Of a stretch of DNA of 64,000 bases, positions 30,950-47,100 are shown piece after piece. Numbering within the stretch: the first letter of the stretch is position 1; each line of letters opens with the position of its first letter. The notes beneath the pieces are model-generated. The model saw only the letters and a list, made by a program, of their open reading frames with translations, did no database searches and was not told where the DNA came from. Position numbers and translations under genes: made by a program. The stretch is taken from assembly GCA_033032865.1 (NCBI GenBank), contig JAWHQI010000170.1, forward strand, positions 2,601,001-2,665,000. The letters run 5' to 3'. Origin of the DNA: Dactylorhiza incarnata (lineage: Eukaryota > Streptophyta > Magnoliopsida > Asparagales > Orchidaceae).

Positions 30950-31145
30950 CCCCCTCTCTCTCTCTCTCACTCCAGTGCGCCATCCTCTTTCTTCTCTCTC
31001 CCTCTCTCTCTTTATCTCTCTCCATTTAAATGATGTCGTGGGCCCCACTCACTCTCTTTCCTCTCTCTACCATGCTGCCGCTGCCCTCCCACCCTCTCTC
31101 TCTCCCTCTCCATCCCTCTCCCCCCCTCTCTCTCTCCTTCTCACG
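30950..31145. repeat. CT-rich simple sequence
   Basis: Near-continuous CTCTCT/CCCTCTC polypyrimidine stretch, broken by a short unique segment near 31025-31060. Confidence 0.85.
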
Positions 31146-31459
31146 TAGCATTAAGCACAAATTGTTTGGTACGTATACGTACATAACCTTTGGTGCGTAT
31201 TATAAATTCTCAATTTCCTCTCCTGCCCTTACATTTTCCCGCTCCTATTCGCTTTTATGGTCTTGCGTTCTCCCTACCCCCAGTTGAACATTGCAGAGCA
31301 ACCAGTAACTAGCGATTCCCCTACCTCGAAGCATGTGGAAATAGAATAGCCCTGCCGCCGGCAAACTCAAACTCCAAGCTTCCTATATAGATTCCTCAGC
31401 ACTCTCTCCCAAAGTACTTCTTTATATAATAAAAGATACATATATATAAATATACACGA

Positions 31460-31580
31460 GTGACGGTGCACGGGAGCCCCCGTGCCTCGCGCGACAGTAC
31501 CCACTCCCCATCGGCGGGCTTCGCCGCCTCCGACTGACGGGCTTCGACCTCCGACTGACGGGCTTCGAACTCCAATTTAG
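31460..31580. repeat. Second cluster of GC-rich hairpins with tandem motif
   Basis: GCACGGGAGCCCCCGTGC and GGCGGGCTTCGCCGCC stem-loops are followed by three copies of CTCCGACTGACGGGCTTCGA-like units. The preceding DNA is AT-rich. Perhaps related to the 30494 cluster. Confidence 0.45.
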
Positions 31581-31828
31581 TTTTTTTTTTTCTAATTAAA
31601 TTTATTATAACTGTGATGAAACCAAAATAGTAGTTTATCTTTTATGCTAGGGAGTGAGTATAGTTTTAAATTTGTTTTATTTTATTTTAAATTAATATGA
31701 TGAAATAATCGAACAGTTGTGATAAACTTGATGACACCAAAAATTTCATAGATACACATGAAAGTAGCAAAATGAATTTGATTATCCACCAACTGAAAAT
31801 GGATTATTAATTAACCAACCGCTTAATC

Positions 31829-33965
<2,137 letters not shown>

Positions 33966-34603
33966 TTAGGGTTTTGGTTGATCTGGGCGGTGTGTTTAAA
34001 TGGGGCGATGTTCTGTTTACCCGCGGAGATGGGCAAGAGGTGAATAGACCGGTAGACCCAGGCCGTTGGCGGGAAAGAAGCGAGGAGAGCCGAGCGCTGG
34101 AAAACGAATGCTATCGTGTGCCGTGAGACATGCTAAAAAATTATTAATAAAGTCGAAACAAATAACGAAAACAACTATATCCTGAAATTAGGAAAATGTG
34201 TAGCATATATTTTTTTTTGGCAATAACCGCTAAATGCATCGTTGATATTCACAGTCCACTAAATTTAAGTGTTTTTAGGACTGCGAATAGTCGTTTTAGA
34301 TGTTGTTAGGCCTGTGCATAGCCGTCATTGGACGGAATATAAATTTAGGATCTGGGCGGTAACAACAGGGCGCGGTAAGTCAAATATTGGAATGCAGTTA
34401 AATTTTTTAAAATTTTCAGGTTGCGATTAACATTGGGGTGCGACAAGCCAAAATTGATTTGCGATTAACAATCGCCTAAAATAATGCACATAAGATTACA
34501 TTTGAGTCATACAAAGACTATATAATAATAAGATTATTATAGAACTTAAAAGAAAAGAAAGTAGCATCGATTCACAAATCATAGCATATAACCAGGCAAC
34601 TTA

Positions 34604-34952
34604 GGGGGTGCAAGTAAAAAACCAATCGAACCGTCAAACAGAACCGAACCAAATCGCACGATACATAGACAGTGCCTTAATTACAGTTTAAATTTTTGAC
34701 AAACCGCACAATTCGGTTCACAATTTTTAATGTTAAACCGAACCATACAGATGTTACAATATAAATAACACGATATCGTAGAATTATTTATATAAATAAT
34801 TTATATAAAAATATATTTATTTCCGATCCTAAATTATGTATTTATGTTTTAATTTTTTTAAATCACGTGAACAAACCGGTTCCAAATTTATGCAAACATG
34901 TGGGGGTGGTTCGGTTTACGGTTTTGCCCCCAAACCGAACCGTTGCACCCCC
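34604..34952. mobile_element. TIR element (hAT-like MITE), 349 bp
   Basis: GGGGGTGCAA at the left end and TTGCACCCCC at the right end are exact inverted repeats. The subterminal regions contain repeated CGAACCG/CGGTTCGG motifs in both orientations. That motif style is common in plant hAT-derived MITEs. No clear target duplication was found. Confidence 0.6.
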
Positions 34953-35126
34953 AAAGCAAATAATCACAGGGAGATAAAACTTGCTGCCCATTCGAGTACA
35001 CAAACTGAGTCATGATCCAATGTCAGGTTTATCATTGAGCAAGATGATGTGCTCACCATTATCTACATTAAAAAGTACAGGTGCAAACAATATTCCAGTT
35101 ACCTACCAGGCAGATCAGTTTTTAAG

Positions 35127-38100
35127 CTATACATGATCGGCATTCTGGGCGTCGAAACTTCGATCGGGCTCGGGCTCCTTCTGCGGAGCGACACCGTTCA
35201 TTCTAGCTCGAGCCTCCGCAAACATTCTTTGCTGCTCCGCAGCCGCCTCCTCCTCCGTCATCTCAATCCCGCTGAATCTGCCGCCTTTGGGAGAATCCTG
35301 ATGGGGCAAATGGATCGATCCCCTTTACGAAAACTCAATTACACGGATTCCGGTGACTTGAAAAATGATAGCGGGATGCGTACCAGTGTCTCGAGTTTAT
35401 GCTGCTCGTAAGCGGCGTATACTTCTTCGATGTAGTCCCCGAAGCCGAGGACCTGTTTGCAAAAAGAAATGGTTAAACGCTTTGCATCCTGCTGCACTCT
35501 TTGAGGGACACTTGTATCACTGTTAGTATTTGGATTTCAATTTCAAAAGTGAATCAAATTGAGGGGAGTTGAAGTGATATGCATTTTATTTCTTCTGCAG
35601 GAATTTGATTTTTGTGCTTATTTGGTCTCCAAAGAGTTTCACATTCAGCAGCACTATTATTACATGCAAAAATAATGTTGTGACCATTGTTTATGCTATT
35701 CTAACATTATTATTTTTTGCTATTAATGAAAAACATTAAAATGGAAATGAATTTTAAGAAAGAAAACTCAAAACTCGACTCTGTTGACGACCGAACGAAG
35801 GGTTATGAACAGGTAATGCAATAGGTTTTAATGTGCCCTTTCATTTGATAAGATATCTATACTCAGTTCTATTGTAACTTTCAAATACAAAAAAAAAAAA
35901 GATTTTATTACTGAATTAGTATAAGGCTCCGTTTGGCATAGCGGTTGTGAACGCAGTGGTTATGAACCATCGTTCGTAAATGCGTCCTCACCTCAGGAAC
36001 TCCATCCACTTTTATGTTCAAAACTAGTTTTCTTTTCTTGGTGGCGTTCATAACCACTGTCATGACATACATACAATCTATGACGGTGGCGTTTTTGTCC
36101 AAACTCACTGGAGCAAAAACGCGGCACTAAACGGAGCCCAAGTTGGAAGCGAAAGAAAGTGTTTGCTTACTTTCCAATTCATTTTCCTTCTCTTAACTCC
36201 GAACTCCCGATCACAGTCGAAAAGCTTACAGAAGACCGTCAATCTCTTGATATTTCTACACCAATATATTTTTACAATGCCAATGTCCGACTAAACTCAG
36301 TACTCTCTTTAGCAATATTTGTCTCAATTAGCACGTCTCATTGTTGATTTGACTCTTGCACTCTTCAAAACATCACCGTGTCCTTATTAGGGGAGACTAA
36401 TGCTCGAGTAAATGACCTCTTGATCGTATATAGATTCACAGCAAGATCGCAAAAAAAAGCAGGAAAAAGCAAAAGGCTAAATTCGATCAATAACCTCCAA
36501 AGCCTTGAGAACATGCTCGGGAGCGATTGTTCTTTTGTCCTCCCGATTGCAGACATCATTGGCCTCCGACGACACCAGATTGATGAATTCTGAGAACGAA
36601 AAAAAGTGGTAAGTCGTATAAGTACCCAAACAGTTCGCATAGGCTAACGATGATGATGCTTATGATAGAACAAACTGCATCATAATTTTCTAATATGCCC
36701 AAAATAAGCACAGCAAAAGAACCTTGCTTTGGCATGAATCAACCAAAACAAAATAAGTAATTACCTTCTAATATAAAAAAAAAAGAACAAAAATAAACCC
36801 AGAAGCTATTAGGAACTTCTTGTAAACAAGAGGAAAACCCCTTAAAAAGAACATGGTTTTCCGATCGAGATTCAATCATTATTTTTTGGGAAAAAACTAC
36901 AATTTAGCAGTCCATATGGCCATAATATTAATGAAGGAAAATTTATTCAAAAGGAAGATTTCCAGTACAAGTTATTAGACCAAGAGCAGATTCAGCAGAA
37001 CAAAAGAGCAGAATTATGCAGCGCATATATGTATATAAGGATGAACTAGTCCATTTTTCACATCTACAGTTTAAGATTACGCGGGCAATCTAATTTCATA
37101 TATGTTGGAACCAGGAAATCGGTTAACGAAGTTCGGACCAAAAAGGGTAGCCCGAGGTTACTGGTCTTGCGGTCTACCACCACGAACCTGATGGCAAGAG
37201 AGACGATTCACGAGAGCTAAAGACAGGACTGCTACAACCGTGCCAAACGGAGACGATTCGCCGTCATAGAATGTATGTTTGGCATGACAACGGTTATGAC
37301 CGTCATCAAGAAAAGAAAACTAGTTTTGAACATAAAAGTGAATGAAGTTCCATAGTGAGGTCGGGCGTTCATGAACGACGGTTCATAACCACCGCGTTCA
37401 CGACCGCTACAACCGTGCCAAACGGAGCCTAAATGCATGTGCTTTCCTACCATTGTTCTTTAAAAATATCTGGACTTAAATAAGAGGTCATATGAAGCAC
37501 AAAAGCATAATAATTAATAAATATTAAGAAAGTACATAAGTAAATTAGGAGCAAAGCAATATATTATTTCAAGCAGGATTCTTACCAACACAACATTCAA
37601 CAAGGAGATCTTGAGTATCTCTTGCCACACGGACATCAGGTGGAAGCATCTCCTTGATGATCTTGAACATTGTTGCTGAAAATAGTGTAGACTCTGATTA
37701 GGAAATCATATCCATTGGTAAAATTCACACGTTACAAATTTCACACCATATCATATAAATAAGATCAGAAGCATGAACAAATATCTACTTGGCATTTGAA
37801 ATTAGAAAATAATTATTTTATGCGTAGAGCATCCTTTATCGGGAAATAATTTACAGGGGATGTTGGATAGTTGGGTGAATGTGTGGGTCAATGTGAGGTG
37901 AGTGGGTATTAGATAAGGGGAATGGACAACTTAATGGGCTTTTGAATGTGAGTGTCTGTGGGAAGGAATGGAAGGGAGCTAATTAGGTGTGCTCCACTGA
38001 GAACATGGCGTGCATCTTGTTGACCTAGAAAATAGAAGGGGTGAGAAGGTTATGGGAAATAGAGAAAGACAAAGCAATTGCGTTGACAAATACACGTGGT

Positions 38101-41100
38101 GAAGCGGATACATGGGTTGGAGTCTAAAGAGGGTGACAAAAGGTTGGATGCATCGCTTCTGGATGGCGTGCGAAGGTTTGATGCATCGTTTTAGAATGTG
38201 CCGAGCACAATGAATAGGCGGTAATCACGATGATTGAGGTGTGGTTGACGACTGGGACGGAGGTGTATGGGTCTGTTGTAAAGTGCGTCAAAGCCTCTGG
38301 AGTAGTAATTGCAGTACTCAGTGAGGATTCTCATGGAATTGGATGCCGGTATTGCTACTGGTAAGCTGGCAGGAGGAGCGACACTGTTTAGTCGCGGGTG
38401 GGAGGTCTATTTGGGTTCGAAGGAATGGAGCAAGGGGAGAGCTGTCGGCGGTGGTGGGGAGGCCAGCATGGGAAGGACATTGGAGCAATGGGAGCATCCG
38501 TTCTCGGGACGATTGCGGGGAGGGCTTCTGAGTGGAGTGTGATAACAACGCGGGTATTGCGGTGATGGAGGCGAGCCTGTCGAGTTCAGCATTGAAACTG
38601 ATGATGGTTGATTGTATTTGCTTACAAAGGTGGGTTGCGTACTTGCATCAATCGGTACTCTTACCCGGGGACTATAAGGGTAGCAGGGGGATCCGGCAAG
38701 TCGAATGATTGTTACATCAGTGCAAATTTTTTTGCTAAAGAAAAGAAAGACATGAAGGGAGACGAACAAGATATAAATTCGATGACGAATCCCTGCCAAC
38801 TTTTGAGGGTTGATTCCCCCAAAGAGCATTCTTTCCAAGAACGATACAAGAATCAAAATCCAAAGACAATGAACTCTTACAACTCCCTCCATATAAATAG
38901 ACTCTCATGCAGACTAATTAAGGAAGATAATAAAGACTTTTAACTACCCGCAATTAATACATTAATTGCTCTAATAATTCCAAATTGCTCTAGTTATTCC
39001 TTCATTCCAAAATGACTCGTAGGATGGTCCCCTTCCATAAAGGTCTGCTGCTTATAAATGGCTTCTCCCATTATTTTGGTGGTCCCATTATGATGGCGAA
39101 TGCATATCCTTCTCTTTGCAACGGGAAGATCCAGCAGATGTGTATGGTATCATACAATATTTAAATAGAATAAGATAACCATTCTGAAGTTCTTAGTCGA
39201 TGATGGCATGATGTTGTAATGGAGTCAGGCCCACCGAGCAATGACGAGGAGCTGAGTCAGGATGTGGGAACAACCACAGGTGTATAGTGTGTTTACAGTT
39301 TACACGCGGCGCACCAAGGCGGTGAAATAAGAAGTGACACTTCTATTGTATCTTTATGTTTCTTGTTTTTGTTTTGGTGTATGTATTATCGGGAGTATCC
39401 ATCTTGAAACCCTAATGAAAGAATAGCCCCGAGGCTGTCCGCTGATGGGAGCCATGTGTGATGGGGATCACAGATCGAGGGTGGGCCAACACTTACCTGA
39501 ACCCGCACAAGTTTACAAATGCAAGAGGCGGAGATAAGATCATTGGATAGACGATCCGAGCCAATAGTCGCGTTCAGAGCGACGACCACATGTTTTTATG
39601 TATTTTTATTTATTTTATATATTTTTTCATGTAAAATTAATGGATTTATGTTCCAGATGATCTTGATTATCCATAGTGGGTTCTAAGTTTATAAATAAAG
39701 ATCCATGGGCTGATTTTCAGAGATCGCAAATTTTGTGTAGAAATTTCGGGCTCTCGTGGTCGCCTCACAGTGCCAATTCCATGGATCATTGGTGCCAAAG
39801 TCAGGGTACCTTCCTATTCCATAAAACCACAATGACTCCCTCCTAACCACTCAATAACTACTAAGTAACTACCAGAAATTACCGATAACCGTACCAGCCC
39901 CGACCCCAAAACCTCATAATCTCTTAGCACTTCCCAACTCAAAACCACCCATAACTACCACTAACTCCTCATTCCAACCAGAATTACCCACAAACCTCCT
40001 AATTCAACACTGTCAAACCCCTTGCATTCCCTGTTCAATGTAGAAATTCACATTCAAGAAGCAAAAACTCCCTTCCGGGGTTTATTTCTGCAACTTCGCC
40101 CCACTAAGTCCACTCTCCCAGCCCTCTATCTCAACTCCCCTGCATCAACGAACCCACCCAACACTCCAGCCCCATCTTCCTTTGCAAAACGACCAGCCAG
40201 CCCTCTATAGAATTTTTCTCCTATCAGCAATTCATTATTCCCGCCCCTGTCCATCTCTGTAGATCATTCAGTGCCCAAAAATTTCCATCCCAGGCTGCCT
40301 GGGCATCATTGGCCCCTCCTAAACTATAAACAGTGGCTGGAGTTCTGCCCAGCCCTTCTATAACCGTCAATAACCGTCAATCACTCTTTCCCCTTCCCGG
40401 TAACTTAAAATCAGAATCAAAATGCTTCTGAATTGATATCCAGTCCCTGAATTCAGCAACATATCACTTCCGAGGTCTCCTATTTCTTTTGTAAGTTCAT
40501 AGTTAAAGTTGATTTCACTCATTGTTGCTTAATTGTTGAAAAATCATATTATTTTGGATGTTCTTTTGTACGTGTTTGTCCAAAACTTGTACTATTTCCA
40601 GGATTTATTCTATTAATATTTAATTGAAACACTTTTTACTTTAATTCAGCTAGATCTTGCTTATTTCTCTAACATCTAATCTCAAACGTGAATGGTTGTG
40701 GACTATATTAATAATTTCAGCACTTGTAATAATTGTTCGTCGAATATTGTTTGCGCATTGCATCATTATTAGGTTTTCCCCACAAGACAGCAAACACACA
40801 TTCACCAAAGTTCTCGTGGATCACACTGTTACGGATCATATACGTCAGCTACCTAGTTTTATTATTATTATTGAGTACAGTTATTATATTAAGTCAAATG
40901 TATTAGTCGAGTCGTTTCATTTATTAGTAGCGTCGAGTCCTTTATATATTATGTTTTCGGGTTATTTACACTCACGCCATTGGGAGTCTTATATAAGCCC
41001 ATGGAGTCATGTAATGAAGGGTCAAGCAATGAAAGAGTTCTAGTTTCCTTGTCCCCCTTGTGAGATATTTGGTACTTAGGCAGCCGCGGTTAGGACTCCG

Positions 41101-44100
41101 TTGAATCATCCACCATCATCTCCGGCCACTCCTCCGTCAACCTCTGAGTAGGCCAATAACACACATTTATCTTGCGTCAACGTGTTCTTCGTAACCCGAC
41201 CTACTGATATTGGTCTGACCCCTGCTGATCCCGCCCGCTATATGTAATCGTCAGGTATTCCGACATCATTGCGCATCCTCCTATGCACGAAGGTTGGCTT
41301 CCAGAGAGTCGTTCCCAAACCTAGCATGTGTATGCCTGTAACAAATCCATGACTGAAGTTGCCTTAATGTCGTTGAATGCTCCCTCTCTGTCCTCAACAA
41401 ACTTCTGGACTCCCACGACGAGTTGTTAGCCTTCATCAACAACACTCTTAGTCAAATTCATTCCAATAATGACCACCTCCACCCACCCTCTGTTGCGCCT
41501 AGACCAACACCGTTTCAATCCTTGCATCACAACTTGGACTCTAGCCGAATCTTTTTAGACTAAAGCCTAAGCCTTGCCCGCCAACACCAAAAATCACAGC
41601 CATGGCACTTGATGTTCCAACATTTCCAATCGAATCAATCCAATAAGTTGGTCGCTAGAGATGTATAATTATTTAATCTCCACTACACCCATGCCGCAGA
41701 AGGTTCTCATGGCCCTCTTGGGAATGGAAGGTTCAATTAGGTTTGTTGGTTTCAACAGACTACACCATCATCACTTTGGACCGCCCTCGCTCAATCATTG
41801 ATTCAATGTTACGACCATCACCACTCCAAGAAGGTGGTCGAACGTCACTGCGAAGTACATCAAACAGGATTGATCAAAGTCTACATTAACGAGTTCATTG
41901 AACTTATCACCCATGTTCCTCATCTTCCTCCAGACACTACATAGGATTCTTGATGAATGGATTAGACCCTCACATCAGATCAAAGAGTTGCTTTCAGAGG
42001 CAATGGATCAAAGCATGTGCAGCATGTGCCAAGCTGATTCTCCTGATCAGCAACCGAGAACATCAAGCTAGCAATACTAGAAGTTTGTCATCTCTCGTGT
42101 GAGAAACTCCTAAGATCAACCAATATTAGCAGATCACATGATTTTTGAGGGACAAATGTTAAATCATTAGAATAAGCATATAGTTCCGTGTCTTAATTAT
42201 GAGAAAGTTTATTATGATGTCGTTATTACGAATAGTGTTATAATTATGAGTTAGGTGTCATGTCAAGTAATGTTTATTATTATTATTGGTCGGTATTTTA
42301 GGACTCTACTATTGAAATTTTGGTGTATTTTTAAGTAGCCCAACTGCTAGGGGGCTTTTTGCAAATGTGTCAATGTAAGTCTATTTAAAGGCCTTTGGTC
42401 TATTTAGGGGAAGAAAAATTATCCCATAGTAACCAACTGGATTTTTTTCTTTCTTTTTTGAATGAATAACAAATTCCAAGAACTGGTTTTTGTTTCTATT
42501 AAAAGGATGGCTTCTGGAAAGTATGCAGACGCGCAATAGGTTCAAGAACAAATAAAGATGCTTCATACTTTTTAGCTTTATTCAAGTAAGATGGTAATTC
42601 AGGTAATTCCATGGCTAACGAAGATCCTTTTGTTAAGATAAAGGTGTCTATCATGTCACAAGAGCAAACTTAGATAGCAAGAACAATAAAATAAATGCTG
42701 GCAAAAAAAGTAAATCAAGAATAAGATCTATGTGGCTTAATTAACCGGGCATGACCTGATAACGACAATCAGTTCTACTCAAGACCTGTAGTCGAGTCTA
42801 AAGAATTGATCTAAAACTGCCCAAAGAAACCATGTTTATTGCTCAAACAAAAAACTATCATTACCAAATCCTACACAACTCAATCAGCCAATAATCTTTA
42901 TGATGTTGATCTCCTTTACCGCTCGATATGACGTCACTCGCACAAGCCAAATCAAGCCCGTTGTCGATGTCCGAGTCATTTGCCTTTGTTCGGTCTCCGA
43001 AACAAAAATGAGTGTAGTTGTCACTGTGCCACTGGTCATTCGTGTCTATGTGAATTGTTGGTGCTTGTCACTACTGCTTGTGAATGTCAGCTACCTACAT
43101 GCAAGAATGTGTACCACTTGTAGGGCGACCACTGCTGGCAACTAGAGTAACATTATTTTCTCCTTCTAAGTAGTGTTGCGTGCTAGAGCAACATTACAAG
43201 GGACGCTACTTGTTGTGGGCTTAAAGAATTTGGCTGGCTAGTCTAAGGAAGAACTGAGTCGATGCCTAAACCCACATTATCGCTCACCGAGAAAAGGGGG
43301 GACATGGGAGCAAGGGAGATATATAGGGCTCATGTGGAACAAAAACAAAAGAAAGTAGGAGAGAGGGCAGGTAGGTTTCTAGGATAAAATGACTATCATG
43401 ATTCATGATTTTAATAAGCTTATTATTAACCAAATTTTCAAAAATTGGTTTAGAAATTAATTTGTCAAAACGAAATGGCTTAGATCTCTCGACCACCTCA
43501 AAATAAGTACTCTTAATCTTAATAATTATAAAAATCAAAATTAATTAATCAAAGAATTATTTGACCCAAAATTGAAATTTGGAATTAACAATTAAGTAAC
43601 ATTACATCTGGTAAATATCTTGACAAAAAAACTCAACCATATCATATGTCACCAAAGTCATGTTCTATTACAACAACCTCAATGATAAACTCGGCTAAAC
43701 TTGTTCCCACAATTCTTTAACATCATGCTCAAGTTTCTCTAGCACTGCCAATCTTTTTCTTTGGTAACTCTCATTTGACAGAGAAATCATGTGTTGCACT
43801 GTGCAGGTGTTAATAATGAAGCAGGGTAAAAGAGCATATGATCATCGGTCTCTTCATTTGTTGAGACTTCCTAACTCATGCGTAGGCATGCTAGAGGTTG
43901 CATGTATCTCAATACTCTCAGTCACCGCCACCGGACCATCAATTTGGAACTCATCATTATATACTTCTTTAATCTCAACTTCTTGGCAAACATATCTCCT
44001 TCAATAGATGCTTTATTCTTGTACAAAATAGTCTCCATAAAAGTGTACTACTCTTAACAATCTTTCGAGCCATCATCTTAAAATAAATCATCACAACCAT

Positions 44101-47100
44101 CTCCAAAACCAATAAAAGAAACCAATAGATCCACCATGCATTTCAAAAAACACAACTAAAACCCTTTCAAAGCGAAAGATTTACCTTCTTTCCAGTCCAA
44201 ACTTCATCAGGTACCTTGAAATCCAGAGAAATTGAGATCACCCGAATAATCAAATACGGAAATACTTATAGCATCATCCAAAATGCATCCCCATGCTACT
44301 TACCTCTTCATTCAGAATTATATGCTGCATTGAAATTGTTATAGTGTCATGAATGCATCATCATACATATAATACTAGTTGTACAAGGCACTTAAGTCTT
44401 CTAAATATCTTTCAGCCTTATATTTCCATCTCTTCTAGTACACAAATACATCATATTTACATTTAAAAAAAACATGCATTACTTGTGTAATCATCAATGA
44501 AGATGATACATCTCTTGTACTCTCTGCTTCTCCTATTGCGCTTACCTACTATGGCCAATCCACCACTTCCTTCTACTCCCGCCAACATTATGCCTTCCAC
44601 GGTCATTTCTAGCACCTCTGGAAATCTCGGCACTGCCTCTAAATTAACTGGACCTAATTATCCCGATTTGAGTTTCTTTCACTTTTTGTGCTCTCAACAC
44701 AAATGTCATCATCTTACTAATGCTCCTCCTGACCCACGTCTCCTGCCTATGCTGATTGGGATGTCAGTGATGCTCTTATTCGTACCTGGCTAGCAACCAG
44801 ACTTTCTAACATGTTTGTCTATCATCCTCCATACGATACTGTGAATGCAGCATGGGACCATCTTGTGGCTCTTTACTCCAAGGGTGCCAAAACATCTCGC
44901 ATCTACACCCTGTATTCTGGTCTCTTTGATCAGCCAACTCTTTCTCTCTCAATGTTATGCATCAGGAAGTTCAATCACTCGGCGCAGAACATCTTCAGCA
45001 TCTCCCTTTCTCAGCTGACATTGCCACTAAGTAGAAACATTTCCAGGAACTTCTGATGGTCTGCTATCTTCTCTGTCTTCCAGATTCATATGAGATGATA
45101 CGACAATAGTTCTTGGGAGAACCTGACACTCCCACCTTGGATGTTAATGTTGCTCACATCTCTGCAATTACTAATCATCTGCAGTGGCCTCCGCTAGTCT
45201 CCTCTCCACCCTCTGACAATTTTGCTCATTCGACGAGTCGTGGAGCTCACCACGGTCGTGGCGGGTACACTGGGGGTCGTGGAGGCCCTCACCCTCTTTG
45301 CTCCCATTGTGAACGTCTTGGCCATCTTGTCGAGCGGTGCTTTGTGAAGCATCCTCACCTCTATCCAAAGGCCCATGTCAGTACTACCGTGTCTGAACCT
45401 TCTACCTTACCACCCACCCTGCCATTCATCAATGCCTACAAGCTATTTGCCTTCATTGTTACTTCATCAGGTAGCGTGCATGTCACTACTCAGAGTAAGT
45501 GGCTCATCGACTCGGGTGCCACCAATCATATGATTGGAAACCCTCTTCTCTTCTCGCACCTCGAAAAACATGACCGGCTCCCTCAGATCTTTGTGGTTGA
45601 TGGCTCTCCTGCTCCTGTGCGTGGATCTGGAGTTGTGACTACTACCTCTCTTCTCCACCTGAACGACACTCTCTTCGTCCCTAATTTTCCTTGCAATTTG
45701 TTGTCTGTAAATGCTCTCTCTAAACAATTGCAATGCTCTCTCATTTTCTCCTATTGCTTGTTATTTTCAGGACCTTCACTCGCAGAGGACGATCACTACT
45801 GGGACTGAACACGGCAGTCTCTATTACCTTAACGATCTTCCCACTTCCTATGCATTTTCCATCTCCACTTCTCTACTCCAGTGGCACCGTCGCCTTGGTC
45901 ATACATCGTTGCGTCTCCTCCACCATCACATGCCCGCTTTCAGGCCCGACTTTGACGCAGGACAAATCTATAGGCGGCGGAAAATTTGTGACCTAACCCT
46001 ACATGCTATGCAAAGCCCGACGGGTTAAATCACAATTGAATAATAAATAATGATATCTCACGCAGTTAATTCACAACAAGACACAATAATTAATTAGGGC
46101 GAAACAAGTTTAGGCTTTCCTCCGCATGGAGGGTCAAAGCAAGAGCGCGCGACGAATAAACCATGCAAATCACAATAATAATCTAACAAACAACTACCAT
46201 GCAAGATATTCAAACAAGTACAAGAGTCCAATCCAATATAAAATGCTGAATAAAATATCCCAATACAAATAAGACTCACAAAGTAGTGGGCTGACCGAGG
46301 CACTGGTGATTCCGGAGCCGAGTGTGTAGATCAACGATCGAAAGTGGATCCAGCGGCGTGGAAATGGTGGTGGTGGCTGTCCTCAGCAGAAAGTGCGGAG
46401 ATCGGGCCCGAAATGGATAGATCCGGCCACTAGGGGATAGATCCGGGTGGGGAATGGATGGATTCGATGTATGATAGCGGATCCGGGGTGCGGGATGGCG
46501 TATGGTGGTGGAAATAACAAATCGGGAGGTGAAAACCCTAGATCTGGACTGATCTAGAGTTTTTTAGGGTTAAAGAGAGGTGGATCCACGTGAGGGGAGG
46601 AAGGGGGTGGTCGGATAGGGCAGGGGAGGAGCGGGGTGGCTGCTGGAAGGGGTGTGGGGGGCTGGCGGCAAGGAGGAGGGCGGCTGGAGGCAAGGGGAAA
46701 GGGCGGCTGAGGGCTGGCAGCAAGGAGGAGGTGCGGCGGGAGGTAGGGGTGGGGGTGGCTGAAGGCGGGCAGCAGGGAGGAGGGCGGCTGGAGAGCTGGA
46801 GGCAGGTTGCTGGATTGCAGGACATAGGGGAGGTTGCGGCTTAGGAGGAGTCTAGGGTGGCCGGCGGCGGCTGGGACGAGGGGAAGAAGAGGGGGAAGGA
46901 TAGGGGGTACCTTGGGGAGAAGATTGAGCACCTAGGAGTCGTCACCTAGGGTTCCACGACGTCGGCACCGCGGGTTGATTGCTGGAATCCGGGAATGATG
47001 TTTCTCCAAATTCTGCAATGCCTAGACCAACCCCATATCACATCTATTTATAATAAAACAAGGATTAGGGCATCCCCCATCAACGGCTATGATTGGTCGA

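Noticed and set aside
38309..38943. Overlapping open frames on both strands in Dr1 intron 1
   Set aside because: No family motif in either strand; position in an intron full of repeats.
46554..46931. 125-codon Pro/Leu-rich open frame
   Set aside because: Inside the solo LTR at 45953-47287; low-complexity GGGAGG repeats read in antisense.
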